Shown here: positions 1 through 12,284 of the stretch, piece after piece
How the letters are laid out: the number at the start of each line of letters is the position of its first letter
Position numbering within the stretch: position 1 is the first letter of the stretch
Source of the DNA: Dimorphilus gyrociliatus
Taxonomy: Eukaryota > Annelida > Polychaeta > Dinophilidae
Assembly: GCA_904063045.1 (NCBI GenBank)
Contig: CAJFCJ010000019.1
Location: 3,416,684 to 3,480,683, forward strand
Length of the DNA stretch: 64,000 nt
Direction: 5' to 3'
The notes under the pieces: model-generated
Told to the model about the DNA's origin: nothing
The model's database searches: none
The model's input: only the letters and a program-made list of their open reading frames with translations
Program-made: the position numbers and the translations under genes

Positions 1-1784
1 CATATTGATCTTGAATACCCTTAAGAACAATTGTTTTAAGCTCTTCTTCCGAATACAAATCTTAGAGAAAGAAAATGGGATATAGTAGTGTAAATACACA
101 TACATGTACTGTATATAAGTATTGAATGAAAACCTTGATTATCTTCAATTAACTTCTTTCTTAAAGGAATATACCAAGTTCTATCGTTAGCAATAGATTT
201 TGATATTACGACGATACGCTTTTTAATGGTTTGCCATAGATCTATTAATTCACGATAAATTGCATTTTAAAATGTGATTTTAAAGGTTGTTTTTTTTTAT
301 TTAATAGACCTATTTCACTAATTGAACGAAGTGTTAGATCGATGTCTATGCTATTATCGGGAGTCGTAAATTTCACGGGATAGACTACGTTGACATTAAT
401 ATCCTGTTTGAAGAGAGATAACCCTTATATTGTTTGTTTTTAAGTATAAATACAATAATAATATAGATAATGTAATTATAAAAAAACGTAAATAAATGAT
501 AAGGATGATAAGAAAAATTTTACTTGTTCTGCTACTCTCTTTGACATATTCTCTAGAAATTTCAGCTCTTGCCTTTCAACAAAGGCGCACAAATTTTCAA
601 ACTTTTCCATTTCTTCGTTCTTAAATGTTAAAGAAAGTGAAAAAAAAATTATTTAAAGTATATTTAAATCACTTTATATTTCAATTCAGCAGATAAAAAT
701 TTAGTATTCTCTTCCTCAACTTGAGTATGAACACTGTATTTTGGTTGTTTCCATGGTATTCCTACCAGAACGTCTAAAAAAATGGTAAAAAGTTTTTACA
801 AGTTGATGGATCTTTTTTTATTAAAAATAAACAAGCCTTTTTACCTATCAACCCTAAAAAAGCTTTTGTAAGATTTTTTACGGAATTGTATAAACTGAGT
901 GATCGACGAGAGAGGAGCATTCTTTTTGCTAAGACTATAAATAAATATAGAGCCTTTGCTAATCCCTTAGTACAAAAAATGCTTATTATATTTTATCCTT
1001 AAATATTTAAGTTATTTTCAACAAACATCATAAAAATCCTCCATAACTAATTGAGTTCCCTTTTGAAGAAACTTTGAAAGTTTCCACTTGTGAAAATATT
1101 GAGGAAAGTTTATACTTTTCACTTTAAATGTTCTATTATAAAAATATGTAAATTAATTGAAATCTGTTTTTATAGCATATTATTAATTTAACCCTTCTCT
1201 TCTAATAGAAGTTAATTGTTCTTCGGAAAGAGGCTTTGCTGAACCTGATTCGTCTACCGCCACTTGCCTTAATTCGTTAAAGTTAGGCATAATAAAAGCA
1301 GTTGTATAAATATCTTCGTATGTCTGGATTAGTGAGGACCGTAACTTAATTATCTTATATTATAGTAGTAATATTTATACGGAAAAAATACAAACATCGG
1401 TAATTGAATCGGGAGGTTTCATGTCAAATGATGACCAATGGAAAAGTTTAGCCTCTGCATCCTATTATAAATGTATTAGATTTTAGTTTGTAAAACTCTC
1501 TTAGTAAACTCAGGCTTACATCTTTAATCTTTCTTGCTATTGAATCCGAGGGTACTGGACCGAATTCCAGGGGTTCTTTCTAAAGAATTAGCGACAATAA
1601 ATATATTTTTTTGACTTTTTTTTTATTTGATTGTTTATTAAAACTTAGAGAATCACATAAAAATAGGAAATAAAATAACCATTGTATTGTTGATAACATC
1701 CAGTAAAATATCTTTGGTTTGAGCCATTTTATGGCTTGAGGCTGTTTTATAAAGATCGTCTGAGTTTGTTGTATTTTCGGCCAT
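1..1784 (-). CDS. Unrecognised multi-exon protein gene, 5' part (continues past left edge)
   Basis: I do not recognise the family. Eleven exons chain with consistent splice phases: 1680-1784 (ATG at 1784), 1520-1579, 1381-1461, 1193-1344, 1027-1132, 845-965, 673-773, 524-619, 310-403, 134-241 and 1-60 (open at the window edge). Together they encode about 361 residues beginning MAENTTNSDD. Every junction has GT...AG ends and keeps the frame; most introns are 37-71 nt, two about 100-120. The protein looks mostly helical and charged (for example segments around FENLCAFVERQ and KKRIVVISKS), with no signal peptide or membrane segment that I can see. The start lies 115 bp downstream of the LACTB-like stop on the same strand. 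The exon structure is well supported; the function is unknown. Confidence 0.7.
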
Positions 1785-1899
1785 TTATAATAAAATTCAA
1801 TGCTGGCAGTTTTTCGGTGTACAGCAAATTAAAATAAATAGTCCGTGGAAAAGTGGTACATCGTCTGCTAAATCAGAGTGGCTCCATCTTCAATATATA

Positions 1900-3282
1900 T
1901 TAGTCATCATGTCTCGGAGTGTGCAATAAAATATCATGCAAATCGTCTTGATCCTTAACTTTTTGCTTGTCAACAATTATTTCATCAACCTTTAAGTCTT
2001 GAAAATTTTGAGCAATTTCTTTTGCTGTCTTATAAAGGGAGACGCCTTGCATATTACACATAATAGCGACGCTTACACCATGAAGTTTCTCTTCAGAGTT
2101 CTCTTTTGGAACGATTAAAAGTACACTCGAACTACCTATAGACCCTCCTGTGTGACTTATATATTTTGAATGAATACACCAGCCCATTCCATAGGATCCA
2201 TCTTTTTCCCATATACATTTAGCATTAGGAACACCTTGCCACATTTCTATCATAGTTTTCCTAGTTAAGAAGTTATTCGGTGAGTTCGTTTGATAACTAG
2301 ACAACATTGAAAGTCCAAATTTTACTAAATCGGGAGCAGTCGATAAAAGTCCACCTCCACCCCATTTATAAGAGTTATCAACATATTCAGCATTTTTCAG
2401 CTTTCCAGTTTTTGCCTCTCTTACGTAATTGCTAAAATACGAAATTGAAAGAAAGCCAATTGTCTTAATACTATATAACTACTAATAAAAAGTTTACCTT
2501 GCTCTGTGATAGATAATTGTATCATTTTCATCTAAATAAGTATTTTTTAAATCTAAAGTTTGAAATAAATTCTTTATCATTACTTCAAAGGATTTTGAAG
2601 AGACGCTCTCTAAAACTGCACTAATTAGTGTCCATCCGTAAGTTGTGTATAAAAACTCTGTTCCAGGTAGACTGCATAATTCGTCATCCTTAAATATGGA
2701 TAGAGCTTCGGATATTGTTTTATATCTTTTTTTATTATAGTACTCTGGTATCAGCAGCTCATTTTCAACTGGTGTTGAGCTTTTCTGATTGCACTTTAAA
2801 TAGTGACGAATACCGCCGAAATGAGAAAGTAGTTGACGTATCGTTATTTTCGCTGGCTTTCCATTAAAATACTTTTCGGGCCATGTTTTAACATATTTTT
2901 CAATAAACTGATCATAATCCAACAGTCCATCTTCATGGAGTTTACCGACTAGTGCCATTGTAAATGATTTACTTATACTGGCTATCCTCATCACTGTTTT
3001 TGGAGTACATTCGATTCTATGTTCTATATTTGCATAACCAAATCCCTGAGACCAGACCAATTGGCCATCGATGCCTACGGCTGCTACTATACCAGGGCAA
3101 CCAGATTCATCCTTTATTCTTTGAACGAGATCAGTTGCATTTTCCACGGCAATATCAAAATCAGTTTTTTTCCGAGTCTTTTCGCCTAATGCTACAAAAG
3201 CCAATAATCCCGATCCACATGTTAGCAAATACTTTGTTGATGCATTGCGGTTAAGTCTCTTTAAAAATGACCAATAATTCAT
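1900..3282 (-). CDS. LACTB: LACTB-like serine beta-lactamase-related protein
   Basis: Two exons, 2498-3282 and 1900-2431, joined in phase 2 across a 66-nt intron, give 438 residues. It belongs to the class C beta-lactamase/penicillin-binding-protein serine hydrolases. The SxxK catalytic motif is visible as SISK near residue 100. The Tyr motif appears as YTTYGW (LACTB proteins carry a similar YSTFGY). The third motif is HTGG, followed by SIGSSSVLLIVP, which is very like vertebrate LACTB. In vertebrates LACTB is a filament-forming protease of the mitochondrial intermembrane space. The N-terminus here (MNYWSFLKRLNRNAS, then a hydrophobic stretch) fits a mitochondrial import signal plus anchor, but that is inference. 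The ATG at 3282 is the first in frame. Length is slightly below vertebrate LACTB. Confidence 0.9.
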
Positions 3283-4181
3283 AATTCCTAAAATAGTTCG
3301 TGTAAATATTCCTGCAACTGTATTATCGCTCAGGTGTTTAGCGCCATCTTCCAGATTTTTATGATTCTAAATAATTGCATCTTTTGATCTCATTTTATGT
3401 TTCGTTTCCTCATAATGTTTCAATCAAAGTGAAAAAATACTTTTTGAAAATAGTTTAACTTCACAAGAGGAAAGTAGAAGAGAGCATTGTAGAAATTGAG
3501 AAACAAGTTGATACCATATAGAAGACTACTCCTTTACATGATTAAAGAGTAAAGATGCATTCAAATAGCTTATTATTCGAATTATTTAGAAATTTTGCTT
3601 TTATTTACAAAGAAAAAGTGTTTCTACTGCAACAATACATCATAAACCTGGACAAAAATTAAAAGAATATCAAATGCTGTACCTGCTTTCTTAAACAATC
3701 GCGTTTTTCATATCACTGATGATAATATGAGATTTATCAGAAAAGATCTCCGACAGATATCAATAGAAATTACAAAAAACGAAGTTTCTTTATATTGGTA
3801 TTCGATAGGGTAATTAATAGAACTTTATGCATAAAAAGACCTTTTCATAGCAAAATATCATGAACAAACTATATCTATATCAAATATCTTTTCACTGCTA
3901 AATAAATGTTAGATCTACAATCCTTAGCTTCATAATTCCGCTTTAAAGTTTTAATTACAGTCGAAAAATGCTGAAAACTTGCTTTATTAATAAGATAAAT
4001 TCGTAAAAAACACATTTAAATGTTTTCCTCTACCTTAGCCATTTTCTCTATAAAGTAAACAATATTTATTTATAGTACTCAGTCGAATATAATAACTGCT
4101 GACAGAGGCGTCACCAAGTAGAGAAATAAGATGTAATCTTTGTCACTAGTCTATATGAAGTTTTAATTTGAGCATCAATGT
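3283..4181. other. Intergenic, divergent promoter region of LACTB and guanylyl cyclase
   Basis: About 900 AT-rich bases between two divergent start codons. I found no coding exons, RNA gene or repeat. A short hydrophilic reading frame upstream of the LACTB start stops quickly and is probably 5' leader. Confidence 0.5.
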
Positions 4182-7100
4182 ATGATGTACCTCTTGGGAC
4201 TAATTCTTTTTCTATCGAATTGTAATATTATTATTGCAAAGGAGGAGATAAGATTTTTAGTTTTACTTCCAGGAGAGAAAAATGGATACAAATTTCCTTT
4301 TGGAAAAGAAATGGCAGGACCTGCGGGTAAGTTGTCATATTGCATAGACTTTGCAATTATTTTCCTAATATCTGATAGTTGAGACGGCGTTCGAAGAGAT
4401 TGAAAGACTCCAAATGTTGCCTTCATACTCTTTAAATGCTGAGTTTTACGATTCAGGATGTAATTCTTTAAAAGGCCTAGGTATATCTAGCGACAAGTCT
4501 AATATAGTTGTAATTACTTGAGATATTTTAGGAGCTGCATACAACGCACTATCAACGAAAGAGTATCATATAATGATAGGACCTCAATGTTCATCTGTAT
4601 GTAGTTCTGTTGGACGTCTGGCAGCGCACGTAAATATACCAGTATTTACTGGTCTTTGCCAAGGCGTAGAAATGTCGAACAAGAATCAATTTAAGGTCAA
4701 CCCGCACAAAACTCTACCTACGGTTTTAAACCAATTATACATTTTAAAACGTTTACAGACGATGACGAGACTGTTAGCAACATTTGAAATGACTGGTCTA
4801 TTCGTTATGAATATATTAGAGAAATTGAATTGGAAGATAGTTGGTGTCCTTGCAGAAAGACGAACTGATCTGATATGGCGTTTAACTAGAGATGGATTAA
4901 AATATGCTGCTCAAATAAAAAACATTACTCTAGTAAAATCCATACTATTTCATGAAACAGACGATCTAGAAAGTTTATTACTTCTTGTAGCAGCAAAGAG
5001 TCGAAGTGAGTTTTAATTGTTGAAAACTTAGTTCCTTTAGACAGTCATTAATAAACTATCAGACTAATAGGAATAACTATTACAGTAATAATAATTGGTG
5101 CTCATGGAGATACGTTTCGCACATTAGCTAAATTAATTTATAAGCATAAGCTTCACCTACGAAGATTCTTTTTTATTGTTATTACCTATTATGAGCAGCG
5201 TCGAATATTTGGTGATTTTGCTTGGAAGCAGGTAGTATTTAATTAGTTAATTAACTTAGATATATTATTTACGGTTAAGCTGTATCGTATGTTTTTACTT
5301 CTGTCTTTTTACAATCTATTGTATAGCGATTAGATAACTTAATGGGCTTTTTTTTTCTTTGTAACTCGATAATTTTCAATTATCCATCTCATTTAGTTTA
5401 ATGTATCATTTTTTTTCATATTCTAAAGAATCAGGAAGATGATATTAACATAAAAGAAGTATATTCTTCTATTATCTTTGTTTCATACTACAATAGAGAA
5501 AATTCAATGGAGTATACCATATTCAATGAAATAATTCGTCAGAAAGCAAATACACAATTCGGTTTTAACTATAAGTCTGATGAAAAAGTTCCTTATCCGG
5601 CAGCTAACCTATACGAAGCGACCATTTTATCAGCTATATCCCTTAACGAAACAATAGCCACTGAAGGTGATATAAAAGATGGAATGTTAGTTGCACAAAG
5701 GTTGTGGAATCGAAGTTATGATAGTAAGTACATGTAAAAAAGATTCTTACTTATTATCCAACTTAAATTCAAAAAGGTTTAACTGGAGGTATGACCTTGA
5801 ATTCTAATGGTGATAGAGAACAAAAGTACACTATTTTGCAGTTAGATACGAATGATCAAATGACAGTCAGTCTAAATTGTTGAAATATGTAAAAAGACGC
5901 AAATAAAAAATCAATTTTGCAGACGGTTGCTATTTATACGACTGAAAATGAATCTCTTATGTGGATAAGGCCAATTTTATGGGTTGACGGTGAGAAGCCA
6001 CTAGACATTCCTAGATGTGGTTTCGACAATGAACTCTGTGAAGAAGGTAAAAACTAATACTTTTATAAAGTTCCTTTAAGTTTTAAAACTATATCCTACA
6101 GATGTCAAACTAAAATTAGTACGAATAATTCTTATTATCGTTGGTGTTTTTGGCATTGTTTTAATTTTTGGCTTAGGAGGATTCCTTCTAATTTTCAAGT
6201 TAGTAACGACTCTATTTCTAAAGTTAATTATCTAACTATAAAAACACTTCAATTCGTAGGAAAATGAAATGGGAGAAAGATTTGGCGAGTATGTCTTGGA
6301 AATTAGATTTAAATGATATACAATTTCATGATTCAACTGTTAAACCCTTTAATTCTGCCCTAAGCGTTAGGATTACAATTTCAAGCAACTTCCCACAAAG
6401 AAATTATAAACTCTAATTATTACTTTGCAGATTTCCAGATCAAAGACAACTCTAGATAATTATTCAATTAGTTTCAATAAATTTGAACAAATTTTTACTA
6501 AAACAGGTTATTTTAAAGTAAGTTCTTTCAAAAACAATATTTCTAAAATGTCTTTCTAATAAGTTGATAAAAAAAGGGAATTATTGTGGCATTGAAGTCG
6601 GCTTCACACGTAAAACAAGTCAACTTGAATGATAGAAACTTTTTAACCGAGCTAAAACATGTAAAGTTGAAATTAGAAAAACCATACCTTACTAATAATG
6701 CCTCCAATAGATGCATGACCTTAGCCATAACAACATCTGCAAATTTATGGGAGTTACTGTAGAAGTGCCTGACTTGTGGATTGTAACTGAATATTGTTCC
6801 AAAGGAAGTTTACAGGATTTACTGGCTAATGATGACGTTAACCTTGACTGGACCTTCAAAAGTTCTTTGGCTTTAGATATAGTTTCGGTAATTAAAAAAT
6901 AAATATGATACTTTAGACGGCTAGTTTAAGTGAACAATTCTTTGTCACGCAATAGGGGATGCTTCATCTATATTCATCAAAGTATTTTAAGTATCATGGT
7001 AATTTAAAGAGTTCAAATTGCGTGATCGATGGACGATTTGTGGTAAAAATTACTGATTTTGGCCTTATGAATTGGAGAACAGAAAAATTACCTAAAGATT

Positions 7101-8378
7101 TATTATGGACTTCTCCGGAAGGCTTAAGAGATAGCGAAAATGCATTAAATATGAAATCTGATATTTACTCTTTTTCTATTATTCTCCATGAAATTATTTA
7201 TCGGGAAGGCCCTTTTTTCTGTGAATGCGATACTTTATCAGCTGATGGTTATTAGTTTTACAACTATTAGAATGAACCCAATAGTTTACTTCCTATAGGT
7301 ATTATCCAGAAAGTTCTTTCTGATCGAAAACTACCGTTTAGACCCTTCGTAAAAGATGACTATCATGAAGATACTCCAGAAAAAATAATACAGCTTATGA
7401 GAAAATGTTGGAATGAACAGCCAGAGAATCGTCCAAATTTTAATTATATTAAGGCGACGTTGATTGCCAGTGTAAATCAGTAATACTATAATTTTTAATT
7501 GCTTAATCAACTATAATTAGCTAATTCGTATGTTTTTTTTATTGTATTGTTAGCAAATCTTTAAGCATTATGGATAATCTGATAAATAGGATGGAACAAT
7601 ACGCTAATAATCTTGAAACTCTTGTTGAAGAAAGAACGTCCAGTTATCTTGAAGAGAAGAAAAGGGCTGAGGATTTATTATATCGGCTTTTACCGCCGTA
7701 AGAATTTTACTATATTAATCTCTTTATTAGACTATTAACATTATTACAATATTTTTAAGATCGATTGCAAAAGAAATTCAAAAAACTGGAAATGCAAAAC
7801 CTCAAGACTACGAATGCGTTACTATATACTTTAGTGATATTGTCAGTTTTACGGTGTTGTCATCTAAGAGCACTCCATTGCAAATAATCAAGCTATTGAA
7901 CGATCTTTACACTCTTTTCGATAGCGTTATAGAAAAGTTTGACGTCTATAAAGTGGAAACAATAGGGGATTCTTATATGGTTGTTTCCGGTCTGCCAAAG
8001 AAAAATGACAATAGTCATGCTGAAAATATAGCCAAGATGTCAATTATATTATTGAATGCAATCAAAACATTTGAAATACATCATCGTCCAGGGGAGAAAT
8101 TACTATTAAGAATTGGTATTCACTCGGGACCTTGTGCAGCTGGAGTTGTTGGACTGACAATGCCAAGATATTGTTTATTTGGAGATACAGTAAATACTGC
8201 TTCAAGAATGGAGACTCATGGAGAACCCTTAAAAATTCATATGAGCAAAACAACAAACGACCTTTTAAGAAGAGACGCACAATTTTCCATACAAGAAAGA
8301 GGAGAATTAGAAATAAAAGGTAAAGGAAAAATGCTAACCTACTGGTTGGATCCTTTCTTAAATGAGAAGCAAATGTAA
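4182..8378 (+). CDS. Receptor-type (natriuretic-peptide-receptor-like) membrane guanylyl cyclase
   Basis: Sixteen exons: 4182-4326, 4379-4480, 4532-5005, 5086-5231, 5435-5723, 5777-5865, 5923-6046, 6102-6198, 6260-6365, 6431-6517, 6577-6660, 6711-6887, 6956-7247, 7299-7479, 7554-7697 and 7760-8378. They stay in phase and encode 1051 residues, close to human NPR1 (1061). In order: signal peptide; ANF-receptor ligand-binding domain ([18 protein letters not shown]); one membrane helix in exon 8; kinase-homology domain ([27 protein letters not shown]); dimerisation helix; class III cyclase. The cyclase keeps both metal Asp (YFSDIVSFT), the purine-selecting Glu ([10 protein letters not shown]) and the catalytic Asn/Arg ([11 protein letters not shown]), so it should make cGMP. 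The HRD aspartate is replaced (HGN), so the kinase domain should be inactive, as usual in this family. The ligand is unknown. Confidence 0.95.
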
Positions 8379-8858
8379 TTTCATTTAGTAGACAATATAC
8401 TGTATATTTCTTTGAATAAACCTTAGTCTGTTAGTTTTGAACGCTGGAGAGATTTGCTTATTTTACATAAAAAGAAAAAGATAGAAAGCAATTAAATAAT
8501 GTAAAGAAATTGTAGATTTCCAGGTAAGTATAAAAAATAGGTAAGTAGATTGTAATCCTTTAATTCTTTCTATTTGAGAAAATATTAAATGATAACAATT
8601 CAACAATAGTATAATCCTACTACATATGCTAATATCTGACCTATTTTGTTTTGTTTTCTTTTTTCAATATAAAGTTATACTTTCAAGGTTACGAGAAATC
8701 TGTATTGTACTAATAAAATAGTGTCTTTTAAGCTTTGAAATTCTAATATTGAATATAATCAAGGGAAACGTAAATTTATCACTGAAATTATTCATTAATC
8801 AATCTTCAATCTTCTAATAGGTTTCGTTAACTTTGTTTAATTTATTAGCAATTTAAGA
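8379..8858. other. Convergent 3' region of guanylyl cyclase and MIF
   Basis: 480 AT-rich bases between two facing stop codons. An AATAAA at 8415-8420 suits the cyclase mRNA. On the other strand an AATAAA (TTTATT at 8841-8846) suits MIF. Nothing else seen. Confidence 0.5.
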
Positions 8859-9218
8859 CTAGGATCTCAAATCTGCAATCGTTTTTCCTTTCCATCCAAT
8901 CATTTCAGGTGAGGAATCACGATATATAATATGGATTCTCTCACTGGATAGCTTTAACTGTGTTTGCAGGAAATCGGTAATAACCTGCGTATGTTTCGAA
9001 TTCACATCCTTCCCTAAACTACCAACGGAAACAATAAAAACTTCACAACAGGGTGAACTACTCCCATTCCAAAACATATCTAGATCTGGTCTTAATGTAA
9101 TGCAAATAAGTTCTTTCGACTTGCCCAAAGTACTTGCAAGAACATTTGCAAGGTTGCTGGTGAAATCAGCTGGCACATCAGATTTCGAAATATTACTGTT
9201 TATAACGCAGCTAGGCAT
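8859..9218 (-). CDS. MIF: Macrophage migration inhibitory factor (MIF/D-DT tautomerase family)
   Basis: A single uninterrupted ORF of 119 residues, near the usual 115-118. The protein begins MP, so after methionine removal Pro1, the catalytic base of MIF tautomerases, is N-terminal. Lys33 (TLGKSKE) matches the conserved active-site Lys. NGSSSPCCEV occupies the place of the vertebrate GGSSEPCALC loop, but the CxxC redox motif is not kept (adjacent cysteines instead). RIHIIYRD and the Gly-Trp before the C-terminus (MIGWKGKTIA) match the family. MIF is a trimeric secreted cytokine/tautomerase exported without a signal peptide, and none is seen here. Vertebrate MIF has two introns; this copy has none. 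It is divergent from MFSD5, with 230 bp between the start codons. Confidence 0.93.
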   Translation of the reverse strand: MPSCVINSNISKSDVPADFTSNLANVLASTLGKSKELICITLRPDLDMFWNGSSSPCCEVFIVSVGSLGKDVNSKHTQVITDFLQTQLKLSSERIHIIYRDSSPEMIGWKGKTIADLRS

Positions 9219-9448
9219 AATTTAGCTCCCAACGAATAGCTAAATCTTAATCAAAGAATATAAAGATCAACGATTAAATACAGGATTATATATTTATTGG
9301 CCTTACCAGGAAAGGTGGAATTGTAGATTTCGACCAATGAGACATTCAATAAGAATCGTCTGCTTCAACCAATCAAGTCAGTCGCCTGCTAGCCACCATT
9401 TTTACTGACGTTTTCAGTCTAAAGAGTTGAAAGGAATCAGCAACGAAA
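9219..9448. promoter_or_regulatory. Short shared promoter between MIF and MFSD5 with two CCAAT boxes
   Basis: 230 bp separate the divergent start codons. Two CCAAT motifs on the plus strand (9334-9338 and 9369-9373) lie 35 bp apart in the middle. A TGACG half-site follows about 30 bp later. No TATA box is clear in either direction. The motifs are seen directly; promoter activity is inferred from position. Confidence 0.4.
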
Positions 9449-11483
9449 ATGAATGTATTCATCGCTGGTTTCTGGATTTTGTTAGCAATTTGCTTACTTT
9501 TGTATATCTTTACAAGAACAAAGCTGAAATCAAGTACTGACGCTTCCTTCTTGCATTTCCAAAGAACTTACCTAATTGTCTTCGTGTTGGCTATGTGTAA
9601 ATATTTAAATAAGTAACGAAAATGATTATCAGTAACTTAAAATTGATTTTAGCGGGTGATTGGCTACAAGGTCCCTATGTTTATGCACTGTACGACTCCT
9701 ATAAAATGTCAAGTCATCAAATAGATATCTTATTTGTAGCTGGTTTCGGTTCAAGCATGCTTTTTGGGACCATTATTGGATCATTTGCCGACAAATAGTA
9801 AGAATATTACATGTATAACAATATAGTTTACCAATTTATGCAATGTTTTAGCGGAAGAAAAAAGAATGCTATTCTATATGGAATTCTTTATGGCTTGTCT
9901 TGTTTAACAAAGGTAGTCTTATAACATATTTTTCTATTTGTATAATGTATTGACTGCATTTATTATACTATATAGCATTTCAATAATTTTTGGATTTTGA
10001 TGATTGGTCGGTTATTGGGTGGAATGGCCACTTCAATTTTGTACAGTGCATTTGAAGCGTGGCTTGTTTATGAAAACAATAAAGTATATATGAACTTTTA
10101 TTAATAGTTAAAGGAAAACATCTATATTAATCATTTTTATATTAATTAGAGAGGATACGATGTTGATCTTTTAGGATCGATATTTTCTCATGCCATATTT
10201 GGTAATTCCATTGCTGCTATTCTATCCGGTTTAGTTGCTCAAACTGCTGTTGATAAATTTGGTTTTGTTAGTCCATTTGATATTGCATTTTGTATTCTTG
10301 TCATTATGATAATTGTTGTATCCCTTACTTGGACGGAGAATTTTGGTGACACATCTACAAGCCTGGTTTCTTCTTACGGAAATGCCTATAATTCAATTAA
10401 GAAAGATCACAAGATTATCTGTCTTGGTTTAATTCAAAGTTTGTTCGAAGGAGCAATGTATACTTTTGTATTGAAATGGACTCCATCTTTGGAAAATGCA
10501 GCAAAGGAGACGATCACAGAACACGCTGGAAAAATACCTCATGGTTTCATATTTGCAGGCTTTATGATTGCTATTATGATAGGATCGTCACTGTTTAAGA
10601 TTCTTTCTAAAAGTTTACAACCCGAAAACTTTATGAGAGGTGTACTCTGCATTTCTAGTATTTGTATGACAATTCCTGTTTTGTTTCCTGATTCTCAAAC
10701 CTTAATATTCATCTCATTTTTGGTTTTTGAATCTTGCGTTGGAATATTTTGGCCGTCCATGAGTACTATGAGAGGAAAATACGTACCCGAATCAACAAGA
10801 GCTACTATTATGAATTTTTTTAGAATACCTTTAAATTTAATAGTTGTTATTATACTCACTCAGGATCTCACAAACTCCACTCTATTTAAATTTTGTACGA
10901 TCTTCTTAGGATTAACAGCTGTTGCTCAACATTGGCTCTACAGGTTTGTAATATCTTTACAAAATTCGAACTATTCATTTAAAAAATAATTTATTAGTTA
11001 TTTCCTCAAATATTTTCTTTTCGCTGGCTTAAGTCTGCTGCTAATTTTTTTTTTTAAAAAAAAAATGATATCCTTTCTCAGCTTTTTTTCATCACTAAGA
11101 TTTATATTGTTAAATATTTGAGAATTTAACTAATATTTGAATTTAAATCTATACTATATATATATGTAAATGTATATATTATATACAGTATATACAAACA
11201 AACTTTTACGGTTAAGCATTAGCTCATGTCAAAGTTTTTCTTTATATTTTAATTGTAAGATTATTCAATTAAAAAAGAGAAAATTAATTAAAAATTACTA
11301 ATTTAGTTGAGTATAATATAAAATCAATTACTTGACTTTATTGGTTTAAGATTATTGTTTATTTCTTTACCTAGATTATCAGTTGCAAAAGTAACGGAAG
11401 TGTTAAATAGTAACGAAGAAAAAGATGGATTAAAGCAAGGCGATAAAGAATTACCCATACAGTCAAATATATCTGAAGCTTAG
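9449..11483 (+). CDS. MFSD5: Major facilitator superfamily domain-containing protein 5 (molybdate-anion transporter)
   Basis: Six exons: 9449-9596, 9653-9797, 9852-9912, 9976-10083, 10150-10943 and 11375-11483. They give 454 residues; human MFSD5 has 450. The protein is a chain of hydrophobic helices. MFSD5-like landmarks are GDWLQGPYVYALY, SAFEAWLVYE, SLFEGAMYTFVLKWTP, FWPSMSTMRGKYVPE and NFFRIPLNL. Family members are plasma-membrane transporters linked to molybdate uptake. The last intron (10944-11374, 431 nt) is far longer than the others. If it is retained, the frame stops at 10989, giving a 433-residue form with a different tail. The spliced tail is short and polar (EEKDGLKQGDKELP). Confidence 0.9.
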
Positions 11484-12284
11484 GTAAAAAAACTAACAAA
11501 TTTCTCTGCATCTAAGATTCTACTTTGTCTCTTACAAATTTTTTCTAAGCCTCAAAAAGCAATCTGTGTTATGTAATAATTCTATACTAATATTTTTATA
11601 TTAAAATTAAAACAATTTGAATTATAAACATTCCTAGCAATGAATAATTTGAAATACCAAATAAATGGGGGGATAAAATTGATTAATACAAAAATATATC
11701 GAATTTTCTAACTGGTAGTATAAATTTATAATATACCAAACTATACTTCTATACTGCAGTATATATTAGATTAATCTCTGCATATGTCAGCTGCTTGTGG
11801 CATCTTTCATTTTTGTCTTTTCATTTAACTGCTTCCACGTCAAAATATCTATACTATAAAATAATGAATATTTACATTTGTTGAACTGGTTATAGAACTA
11901 AAATGGATAATAATAGAAATGAATAAATTTGGATTTTGGGAGTTTTGTTGTGAACTCATAATAAACTGTCTCGTTTATTTTGTCTATTAGAAAAATGTCA
12001 AAGAATATGATATTTATACAGCCTCTAGAACTTTATAATGAGATATATCATAAGAAAATTTCAAATATCAAAATGGTTAGTGACTTTGTTGATAGACGTT
12101 ATAATAAGATTTCTTTTTCGTAAAATATATGGCTCCTACTGAGTTTTGAAGTCGATTCATACCAATTAAACAACAAACTATAAATAGAATTATTTTCATT
12201 TTAAAACGGAAATAGTAGCCATAATCCTTTATTGTAAGAAACAATTAAATTAGTAGTGGCATATCAGAGACGGTGAATCGTTCA
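11484..12284. other. Convergent intergenic region, MFSD5 to sacsin-like
   Basis: About 800 bases, AT-rich. An AATAAA on the minus strand (TTTATT at 12228-12233) can serve the sacsin-like mRNA. No coding or RNA gene seen. Confidence 0.5.

Noticed and set aside
783-1002. Open frame on the plus strand with plausible-looking composition
   Set aside because: It lies opposite an exon (845-965) of the minus-strand gene that fits donor, acceptor and phase on both sides; the plus frame has no ATG and no splice context.
6518-6576. Premature stop codons in the guanylyl cyclase kinase-homology region
   Set aside because: They lie in an intron ending at AAAAAG (6576); splicing gives an intact kinase-homology domain, so the gene is not a pseudogene.
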